DNA from: a virus
Strand: one strand, 5' to 3'
Virus record (IMG/VR): IMGVR_UViG_3300042386_000246
Location: 1 to 36,792 of that record
DNA: 36,792 nucleotides
The notes below the pieces were generated by a model. That model saw only the letters and a list, made by a program, of their open reading frames with translations, was not told the DNA's origin and did no database searches. The translations under genes and the position numbers were made by a program. This document shows positions 26,896-33,587 of the stretch, piece by piece; the stretch's first letter is position 1, and each line of letters opens with the position of its first letter.

Positions 26896-29244
26896 ATGGC
26901 AGAAAGAATCGTATCACCGGGAGTTTTCACAAGAGAAAATGACCTTTCATTCTTAGCACAAGGTGTAGGAGAAATCGGAGCAGCATTTATAGGACCTTTT
27001 AAGCAAGGACCTGCATTCGTACCTACTATTGTGAGAACCCAATCAGAGTTCGAAGATATCTTCGGTACTCCTGATGGAACTTATTATACTGAATATGCAG
27101 TACAAAACTATTTAAGAGAAGCTGGACAAGCAACAATCGTAAGAGTTGCTGGTATTGGTGGATATCAACAATTAGCACCTTTGGCAATATTTGCATCTGG
27201 TTCTAATAGAGATACCCAAGCTAAATTAGTTGGAGTATTACATTCAACATATACTGGTAACGAAGGTGTTGGTTTTCCATCAACAACTTTAGTACAAAAT
27301 GATGCTAGTATTGGTTCGTTTGTACTTTCTAGTTCAGCAGTAACTTTTAATGTATCTGCATCTATTTTACCAACAGATACTAATGATTTAGCAGATGTAT
27401 TTGGTGAATCTCCATATGGTTCAAAAACAGCATACGCTTACAAATACTTTGAAAACATTGCACAATTTTACACTGGTTCATCTAATGTAATTGGTAATAA
27501 GACAGTTTTAACTGTAGCTCAATTACCAACACAAGAATTCGGTGATGCAAAAGAAGCTGAAACTCCAATTGTTCAATCACAATTAATTAGTGGTGAAAGA
27601 TATAATCTATTCCAATTTAAAACTATTGGACATGGTACATTATATAATACTAAATTTAAAGTTGGTATTTCTAATGTAAAAGCAGCTGGTGAAGATGGAG
27701 CAACTGATTATTCTACATTTACTGTAACAATTCGTTCATATAGTGATACTGATAAGAGAAAGAGTGTTGTTGAAACATTTAACAATGTAAACTTAGACCC
27801 TGCTTCTCCAAACTATATCGCTAGAAGAATTGGTGATAGATATTTCACAATTGATTCTAATGGTAAAATTACTGAATATGGTGATTATACTTCAAAATCA
27901 AAATATGTAAGAGTTGTAGTTCAGGATTCAAACGCTAATATTTTAGGACCTGGTTCTTATCCAATATCAGCAGCACCATTCGGACACGAAGCATACACTA
28001 ACCCTGTTTATTTAGGTAGTACTGAAAGTAGAGTACCTGCAGTGGTTTACCAAACTGGTTCAGCAAACAACACATCATCATCTCCTGTATATTATGCTGG
28101 TTTTGATTTTGAAACTGCTGGTGTAAAAAATGATAACGCTCAGTACTTAGCACCAATACCTGCATCAGCAGTTGCTGGGGCAAACAAAGCATTCGCATTT
28201 GATGGTGAGCAAGGGTTATCATATGTAATGACCGGTTCAGCATCAACTGATATGGTTAAGAGACAATTTATATTAGGATTCCAATTCGGATTTGATGGTA
28301 CTAACCCAACTGTAAAAATAGCTAAAGCTGGTGATACTGATTGGGGAAATGCAAATCAGCAAGGATTCAATTGCGCAACTTCAACAGCATCTGGTTCGGT
28401 AGCATATACAAAAGCAATCAACGCTGTATCTAATCCTGATGAGTATGATATCAATATGGTAGTAACTCCTGGTATTGTAAGACAATTACATCCGGCTATT
28501 ACTTCTAAAGTAATTGATATGGTTGAAGATAGACAAGATTGTTTCTACATCGCTGATTTCAACGATTATGATGATACAATTACTGAAGCAACTGAGCAAG
28601 CAAATTCAGTAGATTCAAACTATGTAGCAACTTACTATCCTTGGGTTAAAACAATTGATAGTAACACAAATAAATTAACAACTGTACCACCATCAGTATT
28701 GATGCCGGCTGTATTCGCTTCTAATGATAGATTAGCAGCTGAATGGTTCGCACCTGCTGGTTTAAATAGAGGTGGTATCACTGGAGCAGTTAGTGTATTA
28801 AATAGATTAACGCACGCTGAAAGAGATACTCTTTATGAGAACAAAGTAAACCCAATCGCAGCATTTCCTGGACAAGGTATTGTAGCATTCGGACAGAAGA
28901 CATTGCAAGATAAGGCATCTGCTTTAGATAGAATCAATGTTAGAAGATTACTTATCACTCTTAAGAAGTTCATCGCTTCAACATCTCGTTTCTTAGTGTT
29001 CGAACAAAACACATCTACGACTAGAAATAGATTCTTAAATACTGTTAATCCTTATTTAGAGTCTGTACAACAAAGACAAGGTCTTTACACATTCAAAGTT
29101 GTAATGGATGAAAGTAACAACACACCTGATGTGATTGATAGAAACATATTAGCAGGACAAATTTTCTTACAACCGGCTAAGACAGCTGAATTCATCGTAA
29201 TTGATTTCAACATCTTACCAACTGGAGCAAGTTTCACAGCATAA
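26896..29244 (+). CDS. gp18: Contractile tail sheath protein
   Basis: A 782-aa protein, somewhat longer than T4 gp18 (659 aa). The N-terminus SPGVFTREND with GPFKQGP and FGTPDGTYYTEYAVQNYL is typical of phage sheath proteins. So is the C-terminal region: LNRGGITGAVSVLNRLT, FPGQGIVAFGQKTL, INVRRLLITLKKFI, then an exit NTPDVIDRNILAGQIFLQP with AEFIVIDFNI. The conserved ends form the inner core that winds around the tube, while the middle (about 130-480) is the variable, exposed part and accounts for the extra length. The sheath stores energy and contracts on infection. The start is supported by a GGAG nine to twelve nt upstream, one of few Shine-Dalgarno sequences here, fitting a very highly expressed gene. 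The tube gene follows 51 nt later. Confidence 0.97.
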   Translation: MAERIVSPGVFTRENDLSFLAQGVGEIGAAFIGPFKQGPAFVPTIVRTQSEFEDIFGTPDGTYYTEYAVQNYLREAGQATIVRVAGIGGYQQLAPLAIFASGSNRDTQAKLVGVLHSTYTGNEGVGFPSTTLVQNDASIGSFVLSSSAVTFNVSASILPTDTNDLADVFGESPYGSKTAYAYKYFENIAQFYTGSSNVIGNKTVLTVAQLPTQEFGDAKEAETPIVQSQLISGERYNLFQFKTIGHGTLYNTKFKVGISNVKAAGEDGATDYSTFTVTIRSYSDTDKRKSVVETFNNVNLDPASPNYIARRIGDRYFTIDSNGKITEYGDYTSKSKYVRVVVQDSNANILGPGSYPISAAPFGHEAYTNPVYLGSTESRVPAVVYQTGSANNTSSSPVYYAGFDFETAGVKNDNAQYLAPIPASAVAGANKAFAFDGEQGLSYVMTGSASTDMVKRQFILGFQFGFDGTNPTVKIAKAGDTDWGNANQQGFNCATSTASGSVAYTKAINAVSNPDEYDINMVVTPGIVRQLHPAITSKVIDMVEDRQDCFYIADFNDYDDTITEATEQANSVDSNYVATYYPWVKTIDSNTNKLTTVPPSVLMPAVFASNDRLAAEWFAPAGLNRGGITGAVSVLNRLTHAERDTLYENKVNPIAAFPGQGIVAFGQKTLQDKASALDRINVRRLLITLKKFIASTSRFLVFEQNTSTTRNRFLNTVNPYLESVQQRQGLYTFKVVMDESNNTPDVIDRNILAGQIFLQPAKTAEFIVIDFNILPTGASFTA

Positions 29245-29265
29245 TATGAAAATAAACAAAGTAGA

Positions 29266-29273
29266 TATTTATT
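29266..29273 (+). promoter_or_regulatory. TATTTATT, near-match to the promoter-like octamer, before the tube gene
   Basis: Seven of eight bases match TATTTATA. It ends 22 nt before the ATG at 29296, the same spacing as the full matches. Confidence 0.35.
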
Positions 29274-29295
29274 AATATAATAAAAAGGAATAAAA

Positions 29296-29784
29296 ATGGC
29301 AGAAATATTAGAGTTTGATAAGATGTTCTATACGAACTTCGAACCGAAGATGAAAAATAGATATGTGATGGAGATTGAAAATATCCCTTCATATCTTGTA
29401 AAGGCAGCAAATAGACCTTCAATTCAATTTGAACCTATTGTAATGGACCACATCAACGTTAAGAGAAAGTTGAAAGGTAAGGGAGATTGGCAAGATGTGA
29501 CTATCACTTTGTATGACCCAATTGTTCCTTCAGCAGCTCAGGCGGTAATGGACTGGATTCGTTTAGGACATGAATCAATAACTGGTAGAGATGGATACGC
29601 TGACTTCTATAAGAAAGATATCACATTCTATCTATTAGGACCTGTTGGTGATAAGATTGAACAATGGACTTTAAAAGGTGCATTTATCTCTCAGGCTAAC
29701 TTTGGTGACTTAGCATTTGATTCTAATGAACCTGCAACAATAGAATTAACATTAACTTACGATTACGCAATCTTAGAATTCTAA
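29296..29784 (+). CDS. gp19: Tail tube protein
   Basis: A 162-aa protein, nearly the length of T4 gp19 (163 aa). It has the family pattern: FEPKMKNRYVMEIENIPSY near residue 16, AANRP with a following beta strand, KGDWQDVTITLYDP near 63, and a C-terminal L[TS]LTYDYAI-type strand. It polymerises as hexameric rings into the tube through which DNA passes, inside the sheath. It follows the sheath gene, as in T4, with an AAGGA Shine-Dalgarno 9-13 nt upstream of the ATG. It is closed by a strong intrinsic terminator. Confidence 0.95.
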   Translation: MAEILEFDKMFYTNFEPKMKNRYVMEIENIPSYLVKAANRPSIQFEPIVMDHINVKRKLKGKGDWQDVTITLYDPIVPSAAQAVMDWIRLGHESITGRDGYADFYKKDITFYLLGPVGDKIEQWTLKGAFISQANFGDLAFDSNEPATIELTLTYDYAILEF

Positions 29785-29802
29785 TCAAAAGTATATAAAA
29801 TT

Positions 29803-29831
29803 AAGGGGATTTCAAAAGAATCCCCTTTTTT
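29803..29831 (+). terminator. Intrinsic terminator after the tail tube gene
   Basis: A 9-bp stem, AAGGGGATT with AATCCCCTT (29803-29811 with 29819-29827), encloses a short loop. A run of Ts (29826-29831) overlaps and follows the 3' arm. It lies 18 nt after the stop codon. It is the clearest terminator in the window. Confidence 0.85.
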
Positions 29832-29858
29832 GTGCTTTCTATTTTTTTAAAAACTATG

Positions 29859-29866
29859 TATTTATA
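29859..29866 (+). promoter_or_regulatory. TATTTATA promoter-like element after the tube terminator
   Basis: The octamer sits 27 nt downstream of the terminator T run and ends 25 nt before the ATG at 29892. The 15-nt leader repeat shared with the sheath gene follows at 29869-29883. Confidence 0.5.
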
Positions 29867-29891
29867 TATACAAACTTAAAATAACAAAGTT

Positions 29892-30653
29892 ATGAGCGAA
29901 AAACAATATGATTTTCCAACGGAGGTATTAGACCTTCCATCTCAAGGTAAAGTATATCCAAAAGATAATCCATTATCATCTGGCAGAATTACTATAAAGT
30001 ACATGACTGCAAAAGAAGAAGATATTCTATCAAATCAAAATCTTATCAAAAAAGGTATTGTTTTGGATAAATTATTTGAATCTATTATCGTTGATGGTGT
30101 AAACCCAAATGATATTATATTGGGTGACAAAAACGCTATTATATTAGCAACAAGATTATTAGGATATGGTCCTGATTATGTATTTAATTTCTATTCTTCT
30201 AAATTAGGACAATCAATACAAGCAACGGTTGATTTGGGTAAAGTTAAAACAAAAGAAGTAGACTTTTCAATGTTCAATAATAAAAATGAATTTGAATTTA
30301 AATTACCAAGCAACGGAACTAAGATTACATTTAAATTACTTACACACGCAGATGAAACGGCTATTGAAAGAGATATTACCGCATTGGAAAAACTTGGTAA
30401 AGATGTATCTGCATCAATCACAACTCGTTTAAGATATATGATTAAATCAGTTGATGGTGATAACGCTATTGGTACTATTAATAAATTTGTTAATGGTATG
30501 TTAGCTAGAGATAGTAGAGCATTTAGAGAATATATAAAAACAATATCACCTGATTTGGATATGAAGTTTGAATATACCCACGAAGATGGTGAGGTGGAGG
30601 AGGCGCCTATCTCGATGGGGGTAGGGTTTTTTTGGCCTGGCTCCGAATCATAG
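29892..30653 (+). CDS. T4 gp26-like baseplate/tail-assembly protein (frameshift upstream partner)
   Basis: A 253-aa protein. The N-terminus has VLDLPSQGKVYP, then ITIKYMTAKEEDILSNQ, then ATRLLGYGPDY, the pattern of the T4 baseplate family that includes gp26 (PF12322, as I recall it). Length fits that family (about 207-257 aa). The C-terminal end turns acidic (EDGEVEEAPI), then meets GVGFFWPGSES and a TAG stop. The Phe codons lie in a seven-T run (30627-30633). Directly behind the run, the frame one base further on is open for 70 codons, so a +1 or -2 slip would give a fusion of about 317-318 aa. Position between the tube and the tape measure is where tail-assembly-chaperone frameshift pairs (lambda G/GT) usually lie. 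The family call is fairly firm; the frameshift is inferred. Confidence 0.82.
   Translation: MSEKQYDFPTEVLDLPSQGKVYPKDNPLSSGRITIKYMTAKEEDILSNQNLIKKGIVLDKLFESIIVDGVNPNDIILGDKNAIILATRLLGYGPDYVFNFYSSKLGQSIQATVDLGKVKTKEVDFSMFNNKNEFEFKLPSNGTKITFKLLTHADETAIERDITALEKLGKDVSASITTRLRYMIKSVDGDNAIGTINKFVNGMLARDSRAFREYIKTISPDLDMKFEYTHEDGEVEEAPISMGVGFFWPGSES
30598..30633 (+). promoter_or_regulatory. Candidate programmed frameshift site (T7 run with upstream SD-like AGGAGG)
   Basis: TTTTTTT at 30627-30633 is read as GGG TTT TTT TGG in the zero frame. In the frame of the downstream gene the previous stop is TAG at 30622-30624, and the frame is then open from 30625 to 30843. AGGAGG lies at 30598-30603, GGGGGTAGGG precedes the run directly, and AGGCGCCT (30601-30608) is a perfect palindrome. 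The local GC content is far above that of the rest of the gene. Confidence 0.5.
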
Positions 30654-30657
30654 TATT

Positions 30658-30846
30658 ATGGTCCATACCCAAATATTTGATATGGTTCAATATGGGAATG
30701 GATTTACTATAATGGAAATGTATAAAATGCCAACTTATCTTAGAAATTTTTACTATAATAAGTTGGTAGATGCAAAGAAAAAAGAATCAGAAGAAGTTCA
30801 GAAAACAAATAAATCATCAAATTCTAAAGTTAGGATACGCCGATAA
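30658..30846 (+). CDS. Small downstream partner (candidate frameshifted T-like chaperone domain)
   Basis: The frame is open from 30625. The first ATG (30658) gives 62 aa and lies 4 nt after the TAG of the gp26-like gene, with no Shine-Dalgarno. The protein has QIFDMVQYGNGFTIMEMY, then MPTYLRNFYYNKLVDAKKKE, a short helical region ending in a basic tail. A short MP-x-x-L-R-x-FY helix would suit the C-terminal extension of a tail assembly chaperone that binds the tape measure. T4 order would place gp51 here, which is an alternative name. It could be made by frameshift fusion, by coupled re-initiation, or both. A terminator stem overlaps its last codons. Confidence 0.6.
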   Translation: MVHTQIFDMVQYGNGFTIMEMYKMPTYLRNFYYNKLVDAKKKESEEVQKTNKSSNSKVRIRR

Positions 30847-30869
30847 TCATTGGTAATCCTAACTTTTTT
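30826..30869 (+). terminator. Terminator overlapping the stop codon of the preceding gene
   Basis: A perfect 11-bp stem, AAAGTTAGGAT with ATCCTAACTTT (30826-30836 with 30856-30866), encloses a 19-nt loop. Three more Ts follow, so the T tract runs 30864-30869. The TAA stop (30844-30846) lies in the loop, so ribosomes finishing the gene would compete with hairpin formation. Confidence 0.8.
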
Positions 30870-30879
30870 ATTTATGGGA

Positions 30880-30887
30880 TATTTATA
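30880..30887 (+). promoter_or_regulatory. TATTTATA promoter-like element before the tape-measure gene block
   Basis: The octamer starts 11 nt after the terminator T tract and ends 20 nt before the ATG at 30908. It would restart transcription for the following genes, whose own gaps hold no further copy. Confidence 0.5.
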
Positions 30888-30907
30888 GATGTTAAATTGT
30901 ATATACT

Positions 30908-31147
30908 ATGAAAAGATATAAAATATCAGAATCAAAATTAAATGAGTTTTGGGGATTATTTGGTAAGAAAAAACCTGAAACTATGCAGCAAATTATTGAT
31001 GATGACCCAATATTAAAAAAATTAGATGCTGAATTAGCAGATATTAATCAATCATATGTTCCTAGACTTAGACAAATGAAAAAAGAAGACCCAAGATTGT
31101 TTAAAAAAATGCAAGATATGGGGATTATAGGAAAAGATTTTAAGTAA
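30908..31147 (+). CDS. Small charged protein of unknown function
   Basis: A 79-aa, mainly helical, lysine-rich protein. It begins MKRYKISESKLNEFWGLFG, a type of start I have seen in small phage proteins with an I-[ST]-ES-x-L motif. It ends 8 nt before the tape measure gene and is the first gene after a terminator and a promoter-like element. It has no transmembrane segment or recognised domain. A role in tape measure or tail assembly is possible from position only. Confidence 0.6.
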   Translation: MKRYKISESKLNEFWGLFGKKKPETMQQIIDDDPILKKLDAELADINQSYVPRLRQMKKEDPRLFKKMQDMGIIGKDFK

Positions 31148-31155
31148 TACTATAA

Positions 31156-33576
31156 ATGGCAATAAAACCACTTACACCAGCTGAACAATCAGAATTAAAT
31201 CGTTTGTTAGAAGAAAACGCTCAGATATCTGAACGTATTCGTATTATAAACGAAAAAATTGCTACTGCCGTAGGTTCTGAAAAACAGCAGTTGGAAGATA
31301 TGATGGAGCAGGAAAAAATAAGATTAAAGCTCCAAAAAGAATCTGCAATTCAATATCAAAAAAGAAAGGAATATTTAGATTACGAAGAAGATGCATTGGA
31401 ATCAATTGCATCGTTAAGTAAGGCCACTAAAAAAATTATAGATGGTAAGTTTACTACTGAAAGTTCATTAGCTTCTGTTACTCAACGAGTAATTAAAATG
31501 AAGCAAGCTGAGGTAAACTTGGATGGCGCTGCTTTAGAAAAATCAATAGCAAGGAGAGAAACATTAGAAGGGTTGCAAAAAGCTGTAATCGAACAAGCAC
31601 AATCATTAGCACATCACAGCGGAGAGCATATTGCTCATGAGGAAAAAATAGAACAATTTGAGAGAAGTATATCTCATTTAACTACAAAACAAAAAGAAGA
31701 AGCTAGGCAATTATATAAAATAAAAGAGGCTTTAGAGAAAAAAGAAGAAAGAATTGCTGAATTGCATGAACAACAACATCAATTAATGCATCATTTGCCG
31801 GGGTTTATGAGTGAAGCTTTGGATTTTTCTAAAGGATTAATTAAAGCTATTACAAAATTAGGACCTTTGGCATTAGTATTTGCTGCAGCTGGGGCAGCAT
31901 TACATTCGTTTATTGCATTAGACCAAGCTGCAGAAGATTTTAGAAAAGAAACTGGATTAACACTATCACAAACAAAAGAACTAGCACATCAAGCGCATCA
32001 TATTGAGATGTATTATAGAGATGCTGGTATTGAGTTGAAGGATGTGTTTGATACAATGTCAGCATTAAAAACATCATTTAGTGATGTAGCACAATTTTCG
32101 GAAGAAACTGTAGCTGCATTAACTTTAATGAAAACCAATTTTGGTGTTACCGCTGAACACGCAGCTAATGTACAAAGTATATTTGAAAGTGTGGGTGGAT
32201 TGAGTTCCGATACAGCTGCAAATGTTCAATTGCAAGTTGCTAATATGGCTAAGATGTCTGGAATAGCTCCTGATAAAATATTTAAAGATATTGCAGAAAA
32301 TGCGGAAGCAGCATCAACATTTTTTAAAGGTGATTTGAATGCATTAACAAAAAATGCAGTACAAGCACAAAGAATGGGTACTTCTTTAAAACAACAAGTA
32401 TCTTTAGCAGAAAAATTATTAGATTTTGAAAATGGTATAGAGGAAGAATTGGTAGCAGCAACATTTGTTGGGGGTGAATTTAATTTAAGTAGAGCAAGAG
32501 CATTGGCAATGGAAGGTAAACTTGCTGAAGCTAATGCAGAAACGTTATCACAATTACAAAGAAGTGGTGACTTCCGTAAAAAAGATTACTTCACACAACA
32601 ACAATTAGCTAAAGCAGCTGGTATGAGTGTGGAAGAAATTAATAAGCAATTAAACGCACAAGAAAAATTAAACTCATTATCAGCTGAAGACCAAAAAATG
32701 GCACAAGAAGCTATTGATAAAGGATTAGATATAACTAATATAGATAAAGAACAATTAGGACTTGAAGTAAAGAAATTTGCAGCACAGCAAGAACAGCAAG
32801 GGCAATTGACTAGAATGCAAAACGCATTTATGGGTATTGTTGCTACTGTTGGTGGCGTACTATCTCCACTATTAGAAGGGGTAGCAAGTATAATGAATTT
32901 AATACTATTACCAATAAACGCAGCTGTTGAGGGATTGGCAAAAATGGCAGGATTCTTAAAAGAAAATTTGGATATAGCTGGTGTATTTTTAGGAGTATTA
33001 GGTGCAATATACGCACAGAAAATAGCAACTGTTGTTGTATCTCAATATGAAAATGCTATTATGATAGCTAAGCTGGCACTTACAAATAGGGCAGCATTAG
33101 CAGAGAAAAAAGGATTATTAGCTGGTGTAGCTAAAATGGCTATAAGTGCATATAACTCAATTGCAGCATTCATCCCTGTTATAGGTCCAATTTTAGGTGC
33201 GGTGGCAGCTGCTGGTGCATTGGCGTATGGATATAGTTTGGTTAGTAAAGCTGGAGACGTAATGTCACCTGCTGATGGTAAAACTAGAGTATCAACAAAA
33301 GAAGGTGGTTTATTTGAATTATCGCCAAACGATGATTTAGTAGCAGCACCTGGAGCAGCAAAAGCGATGCAAGGAGCAGCGGCTGGCGGAGGTACACCTC
33401 AAATTAATTTAGCAATTTTATCTGCACCATTAAATGCTATGATAGCTGAAATAAAAGGATTAAGAGCAGATATGGCTGCTGGTAAAATATCGGTACATAT
33501 GGATGGAGCAAAAGTTACAGCAGGAGTATCAAATCAGGTTAATAAGAGTACACGAAATAACTTTGCAATAGCATAA
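31156..33576 (+). CDS. Tape measure protein (tail length ruler)
   Basis: An 806-aa protein. Residues about 8-220 are strongly coiled-coil (many Glu/Lys/Gln, heptad-like). A hydrophobic stretch GPLALVFAAAGAALHSFIAL lies at 236-255. A helical middle follows, with ATFVGGEFNLSRARALAMEG near 435. Hydrophobic segments occur at about 555-630 and 672-697 (IPVIGPILGAVAAAGALAYG). The C-terminus has VSTKEGGLFELSPNDDLVAAPGA, a sequence type common at the ends of phage tape measure proteins. No lysozyme or peptidase domain is seen. The ruler lies in the tube lumen and is ejected into the envelope, where hydrophobic segments may help DNA entry. T4 gp29 is shorter (590 aa), so a somewhat longer tail is expected. 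Position after the chaperone-like pair supports the call. Confidence 0.85.
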   Translation: MAIKPLTPAEQSELNRLLEENAQISERIRIINEKIATAVGSEKQQLEDMMEQEKIRLKLQKESAIQYQKRKEYLDYEEDALESIASLSKATKKIIDGKFTTESSLASVTQRVIKMKQAEVNLDGAALEKSIARRETLEGLQKAVIEQAQSLAHHSGEHIAHEEKIEQFERSISHLTTKQKEEARQLYKIKEALEKKEERIAELHEQQHQLMHHLPGFMSEALDFSKGLIKAITKLGPLALVFAAAGAALHSFIALDQAAEDFRKETGLTLSQTKELAHQAHHIEMYYRDAGIELKDVFDTMSALKTSFSDVAQFSEETVAALTLMKTNFGVTAEHAANVQSIFESVGGLSSDTAANVQLQVANMAKMSGIAPDKIFKDIAENAEAASTFFKGDLNALTKNAVQAQRMGTSLKQQVSLAEKLLDFENGIEEELVAATFVGGEFNLSRARALAMEGKLAEANAETLSQLQRSGDFRKKDYFTQQQLAKAAGMSVEEINKQLNAQEKLNSLSAEDQKMAQEAIDKGLDITNIDKEQLGLEVKKFAAQQEQQGQLTRMQNAFMGIVATVGGVLSPLLEGVASIMNLILLPINAAVEGLAKMAGFLKENLDIAGVFLGVLGAIYAQKIATVVVSQYENAIMIAKLALTNRAALAEKKGLLAGVAKMAISAYNSIAAFIPVIGPILGAVAAAGALAYGYSLVSKAGDVMSPADGKTRVSTKEGGLFELSPNDDLVAAPGAAKAMQGAAAGGGTPQINLAILSAPLNAMIAEIKGLRADMAAGKISVHMDGAKVTAGVSNQVNKSTRNNFAIA

Positions 33577-33587
33577 AATATAAGTAA

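Noticed and set aside
30598-30603. AGGAGG as a Shine-Dalgarno for a start codon just downstream
   Set aside because: The ATG at 30615 is in the zero frame and well spaced, but it would give only a 12-codon peptide ending at the same TAG. A stimulatory role for frameshifting is more plausible, although the distance to the T run (23 nt) is long.
6311-30887. TATTTATA read as T4-type late promoters (TATAAATA) on the minus strand
   Set aside because: They would drive transcription leftward, against every convincing gene, and the octamers sit at promoter-like distances before rightward start codons.
31156-33576. Possible lytic enzyme domain inside the tape measure protein
   Set aside because: No lysozyme, NlpC/P60, peptidase M23 or transglycosylase motif is visible; the protein is coiled coil plus hydrophobic segments only.
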